This document shows, in pieces, positions 29,690 to 40,660 of a stretch of 64,000 bases of DNA. Origin of the DNA: Neoarius graeffei. Lineage: Eukaryota > Chordata > Actinopteri > Siluriformes > Ariidae. The notes under the pieces were generated by a model, which saw only the letters and a list, made by a program, of their open reading frames with translations, did not search any database and was not told the origin of the DNA. The stretch is from assembly GCF_027579695.1 (NCBI RefSeq), contig NC_083571.1, forward strand, positions 84,457,888 through 84,521,887, in the 5' to 3' direction. The translations under genes were made by a program, and so were the position numbers. How positions within the stretch are numbered: the first letter of the stretch is position 1; the number at the start of each line of letters is the position of its first letter.

Positions 29690-30060
29690 GGTATTGTGAA
29701 TTTTGTTTTCTTTTATCCATTCCAGGGTCAACCAGATCGCTACTAACTCTGTAGTGTAAACAGATAAGTTGCCATCTATTCTTTTCAAAATGCTCACATC
29801 ATTTGCTGGAATGTGTACTGCTGAACCAGCACACTCTCTTTCTGGATCTTTTGATCCATCTGTGAATATGAATGTATGGCATGAAAAATGTAACTCTAAA
29901 TAATTTTGCACAATGGTTTCTACTGTCACCTCTTTTGGTTTCTTTTTAATTTCTAAATGAATGCCCAGGTCTACAGAAGGTAATGGGAAAAACCATGACT
30001 GAATAGATAAAGGTATAACAGGACTGTACTGCGACTGATATAGCCCTAAACTCTCTGCTT
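29690..30060 (-). pseudogene. Nimb-2 ORF2 fragment (start of RNase H)
   Basis: Open minus-strand frame from the truncated 5' end, through KKKPKEVTVETIVQNYLELH, FIFTDGSKDPE (first catalytic Asp region) and YTTELVAIWLTLEWI (Glu region), to KIHNTVII, where the L2 insertion cuts it. Confidence 0.85.
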
Positions 30061-30570
30061 TATACAGGGCATTATATAGTGGGACGCCATTTTGTAGTGC
30101 TGTCCGAAACCTTAGTGAGGATTATTTACACCCTATATAGTGCACTCAAAGTATCCCACAATGCATCACAAAAAGTAGTGTACAACCGATCGTCACTAAC
30201 CAAAGCAGTGTATCCCATCATGCATTGAGGTCACGCTGAAATAAATCAAATTAAAGGCTCAAATTTGATTGTATAAAAGGCAGCGGCAAATAAAAAAGTA
30301 TTCAGCTTTGATTAAAAAACCCTGAAAAATTCAGATACTTTGTACTGATTAATGTGGGAAATACGCTCAGTATAATATGTATTTATGACAAAAATACATG
30401 CATGTATTTATTATTTTGAAAATCCACCAGCCGACTGGTCTGACACGTTTTAATTGTGCGACAGTAATGACGTAATACCAGCGCGACGGAGTAGTGCCCG
30501 AAAGCGTTTTTTCATTTCACAAATGAGCTCACTATATAGAGAGTAGGGAGCGATTTCGGACACAGGATCT

Positions 30571-30606
30571 GTCTCTGGGCGGGTTTTCTACTTCCCGCCC
30601 AGAGAC
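30571..30606. promoter_or_regulatory. Hairpin with paired GC boxes upstream of prdx6
   Basis: GTCTCTGGGCGGG and its perfect inverted copy flank a 10-nt loop, so a GGGCGGG box sits on each strand. It is the first non-MITE sequence upstream of prdx6. A promoter role is only a possibility. Confidence 0.35.
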
Positions 30607-30721
30607 ACATAATGGGCGTAATTTGAAGAAGAATGGCTTTATTGTTCAAATGTATAACGAAACTTAATTCATCATAGGAGAGCAAAGCCGCTGTGTACAT
30701 GCGCGCTGCCACTTTTGAGTA

Positions 30722-30908
30722 CTTCAGCCCAAGGCCATCCCATGTTAATCTAACTGCATGCCTTTGAACTGTGGGGGGAAATCCACGCAGACAAGCCCTA
30801 TCGGCCACGGGGCTCGAACCCAGACCCTTCTGACTCGATAGCGCTAACCACTTAAGCCACCAAGTGTACTTATGCAATACACAGAGTGTTAACCACTACA
30901 CCACCATG
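30722..30908 (-). repeat. SINE remnant of the tRNA-headed family
   Basis: Fragments of the middle (CTTTGAACTGTGGGGG), box B (GGGCTCGAACCC in inverted sense) and two head copies (GCGCTAACCACTTAAGCC, TTAACCACTACACCACCATG) remain. Confidence 0.75.
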
Positions 30909-30938
30909 CCCCTCGCTCATATATACACACTCACTCTG

Positions 30939-30944
<6 letters not shown>

Positions 30945-30978
<34 letters not shown>
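30945..30978. repeat. (TA)n(GA)n microsatellite
   Basis: Compound TA then GA dinucleotide run directly left of Tc1-A. Confidence 0.9.
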
Positions 30979-31529
30979 AGCCCGAAATTATTCATACCCC
31001 TGGCAAATTTTGACTTAAAGTTACTTTTATTCAACCAGCAAGTTTTTTCTTGATTGGAAATGACACAGGCGTCTCCCAGAAGATAATAAAACGATGTACA
31101 AGAGGCATCATTGTGGGAAAAATATAATATATTTTTCAGCTTTTATTTACATTTGAACAAAAAGTGGCATTTCCAAGATTATTAATACCCTTCTCAATAA
31201 TCAGTAGAAAAGCCTTTATTGGCTATTACAGCAATCAAACGCTTACTATAATTGCTGACCAGCTTTTCTATGTCTCCACTGGTATTTTTGCCCATTCATC
31301 TTTAGCGATGAGCTCCAACTCTTTCAGGTTGGAGGGTCTCCTTGCCATCACCCTGATCTTTAGCTCCCTCCACAGATTCTCAATTGGATTTAAGTCAGGA
31401 CTGACTGAGCCACTGCAAAACGTTAATGTTTTTGTCCGCTAACCATTTCTTCACTACTTTTGCTGTGTGTTTTGGGTCGTTGTCGTGCTGAAATGTCCAC
31501 TGGTGCCCAAGGCCAAGTTTCTCTGCAGA

Positions 31530-32213
31530 CTACCTGATGTTGTTGTTGAGAATCCTGATGTACTGCTCTTTTTTCATGGTGCCGTTTACTGTGATTAGGT
31601 TCCCTGGTCCATTGGCTGAAAAACACCCCCAAAGCATTAGGTTCCCACCACCATGTTTGACAGTGGGGATGGTGTTCTTAGGGTTGAGGGCTTCTCCTTT
31701 TTTATGCCAAATGAAGGACACATCATTGTGGCCAAACAATTCAATGTTTGTTTCATCTGACCATAAAACAGAAGACCAGAAGTCTTCTTGTTTGTCCAGA
31801 TGAGCATTTGCAAAGGCCAAGCGGGCTTTTGTGTGCCTTATCTGGAGAAGTGGCATCCTCCTTGGTCTGCGTCCATGGAACCCAGCAGTGTGCAGTGTCC
31901 GTTGGACTGTCTGCCTTGACATCTTGCCACCAGCAGAGCCCAGATTCACCAGGATGGCCTTGGTGGTGATCCTTGGATTCTTTTTCACCTCTCTCACTAT
32001 CCTCCTGGCCAGCACAGATGTCACTTTTGACTTCCGACCACGTCCTCTGAGATTTTCCACAGTGCAGAAAGTCTTGTATTTTTTAATAATACTTTGCACT
32101 GTAGCCACTGGAACTTGAAAACATTTAGATATGGCCTTATAGCCCTTTCCTGACTTGTGAGCAGCCACAATGCACAGCTGCAGGTCCTCAGTGAGCTCCT
32201 TTGTCTTAGCCAT
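31530..32213 (-). pseudogene. Tc1-A transposase (premature stop, frameshifted C-terminus)
   Basis: From MAKTKELTEDLQL, a paired-like helix-turn-helix (GKGYKAISKCFQVPVATVQS), a GRGRKSK hook, the second HTH (MSRQTVQRTLHTAGFHGRRP) and the first catalytic Asp in LWSDETNIELFG. The second Asp region (QHDNDPKH) and PDLNPIE lie only in other frames after a stop at about 31530, so the C-terminal DDE part is broken. Confidence 0.9.
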
Positions 32214-32332
32214 GACTGTCCACAAACCAACTTCTTCTTCTTCTTCTTCTTTGGAGTTTTATGGCAGCCGGCATCCAAATAGTTGCATTGCTGCCATCTA
32301 CAGGATTGATGCCTAACTAAGGCCCAATTACA

Positions 32333-34281
32333 CTATATCCTACTATACAGACCAGTATCCAATAAAAACTTTAAGAAAAATCGTCTTCCCTTTCCACTTG
32401 ATCCTATTTCTAAAATGCTTTTCAAAGTCATCTCTTCCAAACCAAGTCCACACAACTGTGCGAGCAGTTCCTGTCTTTGACTGTCATAATTTCTGCAAAA
32501 GAGTATGACATGATGAACTGTCTCCGGTTCCTGACAAGAACACAGACCATTCTGATGTTTTCCCAATAAAAACAGAGTGCTATTTAAAAATGTATGCCCA
32601 ATTCTCAACCTTGCAAAAATAACTTCCTCCTTACGATTACTCCCTCTTTTACAACCGAGTCAGTTACTCTACTAGAAATTGAGAATAGATGCCTACCCTT
32701 TGTTTCTTGTTGCCAACTCTGTTGCCATTTTAAAATTGTTTCTTGCCACACAATACTTTTGCCCTCTGATTTTGATAACTTTATATTTACATCTATGGAC
32801 TCTCTTTGACAAGCTTTCTTAGCTAATTTATCCACTTTTTCATTAGATGTGACACCTACATGAGCTGGGACCCATATAAACGACACCTCTATCCCTCTTC
32901 TTTTCACCTCACTAATTATCAGTAAAATCTCATAAATGAGATCCTGTCTGCTTTTTGACGAACCTTTTCCAATGCAGCTAATAGCTGACACAGAGTCACT
33001 ACATATCAGTACTTTCTGACTCTGTATCTGTTCAACCCACTGTATTGCCATTAGGATTGCATAGAGCTCCACAGTAAATACACTTAAAAAATCTGAGGTT
33101 CTTTTAAAAGCTTGAAAATTAAAACTCTGAACAAAAAAGGCTGACCCTGTAGCTCCTGTTTCTTGATCTTTTGACCCATCAGTAAAAATTAATATATGGT
33201 TCTTATATCTTTTTCTTACATGACACTGAAATTCAAATGCCAAGTCTACCTCAGGATTTTCCATCTTAATTTCAAGCAACTTCAAGTCAGTCTTTGGAAC
33301 CTCCAATTGCCATACAGGAATTAAAGGCCACATTACTACTGAACAAAAGCTCTTATTAAGAATGTTCAATTCCTGTGCTACGATTTCTCCAGACCACCCA
33401 AAACTTGAGATTCTTGCCACCTCCCTCTCCCATGATGGTTCAATTACACATTTTACAGGGTGATCACATCTCTGACTCATCAAATTGACCCAATAGTTAG
33501 CTTGAAGCTGCCTTCTTCTTAAACCAAGTGGCATTTCACCTGTTTCCACTTGTAGCGAACACACTGGAGAAGATTGTACAGCTCCCGTGCATATTCTCAA
33601 CGCCTTAGCTTGAACTACATCTAATCCAGCTAAAACGGATTTGGCTACAGAACCATACACTAAACACCCATAGTCAATTCTTGACCTAATTAAATAAACA
33701 TAAATCTGCTTCAAGGATGCTACATTTGCTCCCCATTCTGTTCCAGCAAGACATCTCATTAAGTTCATGACTCTTTTACTTTTGTCTATTATTTTTGAAA
33801 TATGATCTCTCCAGGTAAGTCTTACATCAAAAATAACACCAAGAAATTTGAAACTCTTAACCCTTTCCAATGGTCTACCATACAGCTGTAGTTGCATATT
33901 TTCAGGTACCTTCTTTCTAGTAAAAAACATTACTTTAGTCTTTTCAATAGAGAATCTAAAACCCCATCTCTTACCCCATTCTTCTACTAAGGTTAAAGCT
34001 TCCTGAACCTTCTTCAGGGTGTACTTCACGTTTTTCCCCATTTTCCACAAGCTACTATCATCAGCAAATAGAGATCTCCCTATCCCTGGCTGAACATTAG
34101 AAAAAATATCATTAATCATTATATTAAATAACAATGGACTAAAAACACTTCCTTGTGGAGTTCCATTTTCAACCAAACATCTTCTTGACATGTCTTTCCC
34201 TATTTTCACCTGGATGCTTCTATTAGTTAAAAAGTCCATTACCCAGTTAAACATGTTTCCTCCAATCCCTAATAAATGCAT
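32333..34281 (-). pseudogene. Nimb-1 ORF2, RT C-terminal half, RNase H and zinc knuckle
   Basis: Contains GTPQGSVFSPLLFNIMIND, the active site FADDSS, thumb, then RNase H (ILIFTDGSKDQETG; TVELYAILMAIQW; CSDSVSAI; WVPAHVGVTSNEKVDKLAK) and a Cys-His tail (CSCQEPETVHHVILFC). A stop (TAA, just before the Met at 34281) separates it from the upstream RT half, and a one-base shift near 32640 moves the RKEEVIFARLRIGHT segment to another frame. Confidence 0.92.
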
Positions 34282-35274
34282 TTAAATTAAAAGTCCCTCC
34301 ACCCAAAGCATATCATAGGCCTTTTCTACATCTAAAAACACTGCCACAACAGTTTCTTTCTTTACTTGTGCTTTCCTTATTTCATCCTCAAGACATACGA
34401 TTGAGTCAATAGTACTTCTCCCCTTCCTAAAACCACTCTGACAGCTCACCATCAGACCCCTTTCTTCAATAAAGTGCATTAACCTACAATTAACCATTCT
34501 TTCCATCAATTTACCTAAGTGAGAAGTTAAAGCTATAGGCCTATAATTTGCCAGATTACTAGCATCTTTTCCTGGTTTTCTAATTGGAACAATAACAGCC
34601 TCCTTCCATACTGCAGTAATCTTTCCTTGCTCCCAAACTTTATTAAAATTCTTTAAAACAACCTCAATTCCCTTATCACTTAAATGTCTTAACATATTAT
34701 AGCACACTTCATCTTTACCAGGAGCTGAGTTCTTACACCCATCCAGGGCATTTCTTAACTCTCTTATTGTAAAAGGAACATTATATTTATCTTCTAATTT
34801 TCCTTTCTTTTGTATAACCCTAGCATAAATACTCCTTGTTTGTTCCCTTCCCCTTCTGTCTTCTGATAAATTAATAGAGCTATGTATCTTACTCAGAGTA
34901 TTAACCATCATTTCTGCTTTTTCCAGGTTTGATATAGCCAACTGAACTCCATCTGTAAGAACGGGATAATTCCACTCCCTCCTATTACCCTCCATTTTTT
35001 TAATCATTCCCCATACATCGTTAATACTAACATTACTTCCAGTTGAACTACAATACTCTCTCCAATATGTTCTTTTCCTCTGTCTTATCGTCCTTTTAAC
35101 TACTGCCTGAGACTTCTTATACTGAATTAGATGCTGAAAGTTATGTGTTCTTTTTAACCTCCTGAAGGCTCTGTTCCTATCCCTCACAACCTCTTCACAT
35201 TCAGCATTCCACCATGGAACTGCTCTTTTTATAAATTTTCCTGAGCTTTTTGGTATTGCAGTCACTGAAGCCAT
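34282..35274 (-). pseudogene. Nimb-1 ORF2, linker and first half of RT
   Basis: Begins right at Tc1-B. Holds VPWWNAECEEVVRDRNRA, the RT start NSAPGKDEVCYNML, NYRPIALTSHLGKLMERM, QSGFRKGRST and VAVFLDVEKAYDMLW (first catalytic Asp). Ends at an in-frame TAA after GLLI. Confidence 0.92.
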
Positions 35275-35277
35275 ATA

Positions 35278-36887
35278 CAGTGGTGCTTGAAAGTTTGTGA
35301 ACCCTTTAGAATTTTTTATATTTCTGCATAAATATGACCTAAAACATCATCAGATTTTCACACAAGTCCTAAAAGTAGATAAAGAGAACCCAGTTAAACA
35401 AATGAGACAAAAATATTATACTTGGTCATTTATTTATTGAGGAAAATGATCCAATATTACAGATCTGTGAGTGGCAAAAGTATGTGAACCTCTAGGATTA
35501 GCAGTTAATTAGAAGGTGAAATTAGAGTCAGGTGTTTTCAATCAATGGGATGACAATCAGGTGTGAGTGGGCACCCTGTTTTATTTAAAGAACAGGGATC
35601 TATCAAAGTCTGATCTTCACAACACATGTTTGTGGAAAGTGTATCATGGCACGAACAAAGGAGATTTCTGGGGACCTCAGAAAAAGCGTTGTTGATGCTC
35701 ATCAGGCTGGAAAAGGTTACAAAACCATCTCTAAAGAATTTGGACTCCACCAATCCACAGTCAGACAGATTGTGTACAAGTAGAGGAAATTTAAGACCAT
35801 TGTTACCCTCCCCAGGAGTGGTCGACCAACAAAGATCACTCCAAGAGCAAGGCGTGTAATAGTCGGTGAGGTCACAAAGGACCCCAGGGTAACTTCTAAG
35901 CAACTGAAGGCCTCTCTCATATTGGCTAAAGTTAATGGTCATGAGTCCACCATCAGAAGAACACTGAACAACAATGGTGTGCATGGCAGGGTTGCAAGGA
36001 GAAAGCCATTGCTCTCCAAAAAGAGCATTGCTGCTCATCTGCAGTTTTTAAAGATCACATGGACAAGCCAGAAGGCTATTGGAAAAATGTTTTGTGGATG
36101 GATGAGACCAAAATAGAACTTTTTGGTTTAAATGAGAAGTGTTATGTTTGGAGAAAGGAAAACACTGCATTTCAGCATAAGAACCTTATCCCATCTGTGA
36201 AACATGGTGGTGGTAGTATCATGGTTTGGGCCTGTTTTGCTGCATCTGGGCCAGGATGGCTTGCCATCATTGATGGAACAATGAATTTTGAATCATCCCA
36301 ATAAATTCTAAAGGAAAATGTCAGGACATCTGTCCATGAACTGAATCTCAAGAGACATTGGGTCATGCAGCAAGACAACAACCCTCAGCACACAAGTCGT
36401 TCTACCAAAGAATGGTTAAAGAAGAATAAAGTTAATGTTTTGGAATGGCCAAGTCAAAGTCCTGACCTTAATCCAATTGAAATGTTGTGGAAGGACCTGA
36501 AGCGATCAGTTCATGTGAGGAAACCCACCAAGATCCCAGAGTTGAAGCTGTTCTGTACGGAGGAATGGGCTAAAATTCCTCCAAGCCGGTGTGCAGGACT
36601 GATCAACAGTTACCGGAAACATTTAGTTGCAGTTATTGCTGCACAAGGGGGTCACACCAGATACTGAAAGCAAAGGTTCACATACTTTTGCCACTCACAG
36701 ATATGTAATATTGGATCATTTTCCTCAATACATAAATGACCAAGTATAATATTTTTGTCTCATTTGTTTAATTGGGTTCTCTTTATCTACTTTTAGGACT
36801 TGTGTGAAAATCTGATGATGTTTTAGATCATATTTATGCAGAAATATCGAAAATTCTAAAGGGTTCACAAACTTTCAAGCACCACTG
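35278..36887 (+). mobile_element. Complete Tc1-like transposon Tc1-B (1,610 bp)
   Basis: TA duplicated at 35276-35277 and 36888-36889. The termini CAGTGGTGCTTGAAAGTTTG and the inverted copy CAAACTTTCAAGCACCACTG are near-perfect and extend over about 210 bp, with an internal direct-repeat motif (CACATACTTTTGCCACTCAC), the IR/DR layout of fish Tc1 elements. Length and layout are complete, but the transposase has stops and a frameshift. Confidence 0.96.
35646..36667 (+). pseudogene. Tc1-B transposase (two stops, one frameshift)
   Basis: Starts MARTKEISGDLRKSVVDAHQ. HTH (GYKTISKEFGLHQSTVRQIV), stop TAG at about 35782, GRPTKITPRARR hook, second HTH, a frameshift near 36056, LWMDETKIELFG (first Asp), a stop at 36301, then MQQDNNPQHTSR (second Asp) and [16 protein letters not shown] (third acidic residue), ending in GGHTRY-stop. 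All parts of the DDE domain are still there in order, so the lesions are recent point changes. Confidence 0.94.
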
Positions 36888-36889
36888 TA

Positions 36890-37708
36890 AATACTCTGAC
36901 GCACCTCTATTTCATTCCTTTCTATATCATCTGTTAACTGGACTGAACTAATGTGCAAATCACTAGTTTCCATAAACTTCTCCCAGTTTGCCTTTTTAAA
37001 AATCCACCTCCCATGACTGTCGTCTGTACTCATCCTTACATCAATGTCTAGCTTACATATAATTGGGTAGTGATCACTTCCCATAGTACTTCCTCCATGT
37101 ACTTCCCACTCACATTTTGATGCCAGTCTGCTAGATAAAATTGTCAGATCTAGTACTGACTCTTTCCCAGTTCTAATATCAAACCTAGTACCTTTACCAT
37201 CATTCAGACAAACTAAATTTTTTTCATCCATTAACTCCTCAATCACCTGCCCATTATTATCTATCTTATCTCCCCCCCACAATGTATTATGAGCATTAAA
37301 ATCGCCACACCAAATAATATTATCTCTATCCTGCCCTTCTATTTCTTCTAGCTCTTTTAACTGTATTTGCCTACATGGGTTATAGTAATTAATTACTACT
37401 ATTTTCTTATTATCTGCCCATATTTCAACTACCACATATTCTTGTTCCTTCCCTATGCCCAATACCCTATATGGCATATCCTGTTTTACAAAGGTAATAC
37501 AGCCACCACCACTCCCTTCCTCTCTATCCCTCCTAATAGCTATATAGTTAGAAATACCAAAATCAAACCTAGGTTTTAACCATGTTTCCTGGATACATAT
37601 TATGTCTGGAACCACACTCCTGTTATCTATAAACTGTTTAAACTCTTGGCCATTTGCTAACAAACTCCTTGCATTCCATTGTAAAAATAACATAACCGGT
37701 ATGGTCAT
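36890..37708 (-). pseudogene. Nimb-1 ORF2, AP-endonuclease domain
   Basis: MLFLQWNARSLLANG (Asn), IICIQETWLK (Glu), VVINYYNPC, IIWCGDFNAHNTLWGG (Asp-Asn) and TMGSDHYPIICKLD (Ser-Asp-His) in the order of the exonuclease-endonuclease-phosphatase fold. The frame is clean up to the Tc1-B insertion after VRQSI. Confidence 0.93.
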
Positions 37709-38828
37709 CCCACACTACTTCCCTCCTGGCCTGCTGATGCCACACTAAGGCCATCTCTGATCTCCTCCCATTTTAAACCCAACATACCCAGATGTTGAGT
37801 CGCTGCTTTGGCAATAATTTGAATTCTCTCTGTTTTGGACTTGACTTCAGCTGTTGCATTAATCACCCCTGCAATAAAGATAACTAGATCTCTCTTTTCC
37901 ACCCATTCCTTTTTCTCCTTCTCTTTAACAATTTCTTGTCTCATCAACCATTCTTTATCTGTAGCTAATTCCCGTCTAATGCTTCTTCCATTAGTCCTTG
38001 ACTGTTCCACCCTTTTAACTGCTTCTGCATAGGTAACTTTGCTTTTCATTTTCACATTCTGAATTTCTGTCTCCCTTCTCATTACCTCACATCCCCAATA
38101 AGCTGCACTATGACGTCCTCCACAATTACAACATTTAGTAGTTCCTTCTACACACTCTCCATAATCATGAGCCCCACCACATTTTGCACATCTTTTCTCC
38201 CCTTTACACATTTTAGCAACATGACCAAATTTTTGACACTTGAAACATCTCATTGGCTTGTGGATGAATTCTCTCACACTGTATCTCATGTATCCAAAAT
38301 AAAGCTCTGTATCTCTTTAGTACTAAACTGAATTAAAATCGACTCAGTTTCCGCTTTCTCAAATCCCCTAGTTAACCGCTTTGCACTCTGAACAGCGTCA
38401 CACCTTTCTTTTAGATGCCAAACTAGCTCCTTGATCTCCACTGACAAGGGAATCCCATAAATCACACCTTTACTCCCTTGATCACCAACTCTAACCACCT
38501 TCACTACCTTTGCTTTTCCAATAGCTTGCAACTTTTCAGCCCTCCCAGCTTGCTCTTCAGACGTACATCCTAGTAATAAATTGCCATCATTTAGAATCCT
38601 AGCATATTTAACCTCTCCAACCTGATTCTTAATTATTTTTGTCAGCTTTATTGGATCCATGTTTTTAACTCCACCATCTTCAAACCTCACAACAATATTC
38701 CATCTCTCCTCAGAACCTTTAACTCTCAGTCGTTTGGCTTTATGCATTTTCCTTAATTGCCAACTACCACCATCCCCATCTAAATCATCCATGCTCCAGC
38801 AATCCTCCTCTTCCTGACTACACGCCAT
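37705..38828 (-). pseudogene. Nimb-1 ORF1 (gag-like, CCHC knuckles, one frameshift)
   Basis: N-terminal acidic start (MACSQEEEDCWSMDDLDGD), an RNA-binding-like domain, then after a one-base shift near 38300 the frame resumes with three CCHC-type knuckles (CFKCQKFGHVAKMC, CAKCGGAHDYGEC and a third Cys-rich finger) and a charged C-terminus. Overlaps the ORF2 start (37708) by four bases, as in I-type LINEs. Confidence 0.9.
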
Positions 38829-39388
38829 GGTAGAGAATATTGCGCAAGTGTATCGTCTACCGGACCTATACAGGCCGTCGGCCGATACTCCCGCAAAATA
38901 CCCCCTCCACTCAAACTACTATAATCCTAATAAGCAAAAAAAAAAAAGGAAAATAGAATGATGCTGTGTTATCTAATACCACAAACTTTCCAAGAACTGC
39001 GATTAACACCAAACCTGCCGGCCCACAAACCAACTGCAGAGAGCTGCTATTTTTCACCTGTTGAGTTGATTAAAACAGCTGTTCCCAATTAATCAGGGTA
39101 ATTAGGATGCTTTAGAACAGCTTGGACTATTTGGAATGGTATAGAACTTTGGATTTTCCCATAGACTGTGACAGTTTGCAAAGGGTATAAATAATTTTGG
39201 ACATGCCACTTTTTGTTCAAATGTAAATAAAAGCTAAGAAATCATTTTTTCCACAATGATGCCTCTTGTACATTGTCTTATTATCTTTTGGGAGAAGCCT
39301 GTGTCATTTCCAGTCAAAAAAACCTTGCTAGTTGAATAAAAGTAACTTTAAGTCAAAATTTGCCAGGGGTATGAACAATTTCAGGCTT

Positions 39389-39393
<5 letters not shown>

Positions 39394-39480
<87 letters not shown>
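39394..39480. repeat. (TA)n(TG)n microsatellite
   Basis: A long TA run followed by TG units right of Tc1-A. Confidence 0.97.
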
Positions 39481-39488
39481 CGAAAGAG

Positions 39489-39819
39489 AGACGGTGGTGT
39501 AGTAGTTAGCACTGTTGCTTCACAGCAAGAAGGTTCTGGGTTCGAGCCCAGCAGCTGGTGAGGGCCTTTCTGTGTGGAGTTTGCATGCTCTGTCCATGTG
39601 GGTTTCCTCCAGGTGCTCCACCTTTGTCCAAAGGCATGCAGGTTAGGCTAACTGGTGGTTCTAAATTGACCTTTGGTGTGAATGGTTGTCTATGTGTTAG
39701 CCCTGTGATGATCTAGTGACTTGTCCAGGGTGTACCCCACCTCTCGCCCATAGTCAGCTGGGATAGACTCCAGCTTGCCTGTAGGACAGGATAAGCAGCT
39801 ACAGGTAATGGATGGATGG

Positions 39820-39820
<1 letters not shown>
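39489..39820 (+). repeat. tRNA-headed SINE, tail type A (diverged)
   Basis: ACGGTGGTGTAGTAGTTAGC head, box B GGGTTCGAGCCC, tail GACAGGATAAGCAGCTACAG followed by (GGAT)n. Confidence 0.92.
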
Positions 39821-39867
<47 letters not shown>

Positions 39868-39885
39868 GGAGAGACGCAACACACA

Positions 39886-39940
<55 letters not shown>
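39821..39940. repeat. (TA)n / (GA)n / (TA)n compound microsatellite
   Basis: TA run, GA run (about 39832-39874), short ACAC, and a second long TA run (39890-39940). Confidence 0.96.
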
Positions 39941-39943
<3 letters not shown>

Positions 39944-40202
39944 TCTGACGATGCAAGGAAAGAATGAATAGAGGATTGATTTATTTGAACAACTTCATAT
40001 ATGTACAAAAGATAAAGCACTATCAGTTTACTTTGAGATAAACAAAATCAAACTGCGTAATTAGCCAAACAAATATGAGATGTAAGAATGGATACAAGCC
40101 AAAAGTTTGGACACACCTTCTAATTCAATGGCTTTTATTTATTTGTATTAACTAAAAGACACTTCATGTCTTAAAGTAATGATGTCGTTTCTCTTTACTT
40201 AA

Positions 40203-40660
40203 GCTAGTATCTCACTGGGCTGCGATAGCTTGCAACAAATTGTGAACGTCATTCGCGAGAGAGTTTCAAAAGTGTCTTGAAACATTCGTGGGGCTTTTCA
40301 ATTTCCTCACATGAGTCGCAAAGTGTCACTCCTTCGTTGCTGAAATTTTGAACATGTTTAAAAAATTTGTGCGACAAAATTTCTCTCAAAATAGCCAAAA
40401 ATGCGTCGCTGGTGTTGCAAAGCCGTCACGAACCCTTCTCAAGTCAGTTTCCGTGAGGCTTCCTTTACTTCCCTGCCTGCCGAGGGAAAGCTGGGCTTCG
40501 ACAGCCTGCGACTAGTTGGAGACACAACAATTATGGTAAAATGTGCGAATATCAATTCAGTGTGATTCAAAGTGAAAATTGTCGCTAATTCGCATATTTT
40601 ATCGCAATTGTTGTGTCTCCAACTAGTCGCGGGCTGTTGCAGCCCAATGAGATACTACCC
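40203..40660. mobile_element. TTAA-flanked MITE Z1
   Basis: TTAA at 40199-40202 and 40661-40664. Ends GCTAGTATCTCACTGGGCTG and, inverted, GGGTAGTATCTCATTGGGCTG. Inside is a second palindrome (GTTGGAGACACAACAATT and its inverse). TTAA duplication suggests piggyBac or Kolobok relatives. Confidence 0.8.

Larger units (their letters stand above)
24145..30060 (-). mobile_element. 5'-truncated I/Nimb-type LINE (Nimb-2), interrupted by a SINE and an L2 LINE
   Basis: Flanked by a 15-bp duplication TATACAGGGCATTAT (24130-24144 and 30061-30075). It reads on the minus strand and ends in a (GAA)n tail (TTCTTCTTCTTC on plus), the same 3' end as the Nimb copy at 32233. Coding remains: the ribonuclease H start (FIFTDGSKDPE) at 30060-29690, the rest of RNase H (LWVPAHAGVEGNEQVDKLA) and the C-terminal zinc-knuckle-like segment (GNCDYCSQLETVEHVLFHC) at 25340-24742. 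Everything upstream of the RNase H domain is missing, the usual 5' truncation. Confidence 0.9.
24104..30564. mobile_element. MITE with TGTRTCCRAAATCRCTCCCTA ends, split by a LINE
   Basis: The left part (24104-24144) and right part (30076-30564) form one ~530-bp element once the LINE is removed. The ends TGTATCCAAAATCACTCCCT and, inverted, TGTGTCCGAAATCGCTCCCT are imperfect inverted repeats. I found no clear target duplication. Its left end lies 62 bp upstream of the prdx6 start codon. Confidence 0.75.
32233..39022 (-). mobile_element. I/Nimb-type LINE (Nimb-1), near full length, split by Tc1-B
   Basis: A 13-bp duplication CCACAAACCAACT (32220-32232 and 39023-39035) bounds it. On the minus strand: 5' UTR (39022-38829), ORF1 gag with CCHC knuckles, ORF2 with AP endonuclease, reverse transcriptase and ribonuclease H, a 3' UTR and a (GAA)n end. 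Tc1-B (1.6 kb) interrupts ORF2. Lesions: one frameshift in ORF1, one stop and one frameshift in ORF2. The RNase H domain and gag knuckles place it in the I/Nimb group rather than L2; clade assignment is from memory. Confidence 0.93.
30979..39388 (-). mobile_element. Tc1-like element Tc1-A, split by a Nimb LINE
   Basis: The outer inverted repeats, AAGCCCGAAATTATTCATAC at the left and, inverted, AAGCCTGAAATTGTTCATAC at the right, extend for about 200 bp (CCCCTGGCAAATTTTGACTT in both). Without the 6.8-kb LINE the element would be about 1.6 kb, the normal Tc1 size. The transposase frame is on the minus strand at the left. (TA)n flanks both sides, fitting TA targeting. Confidence 0.9.
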
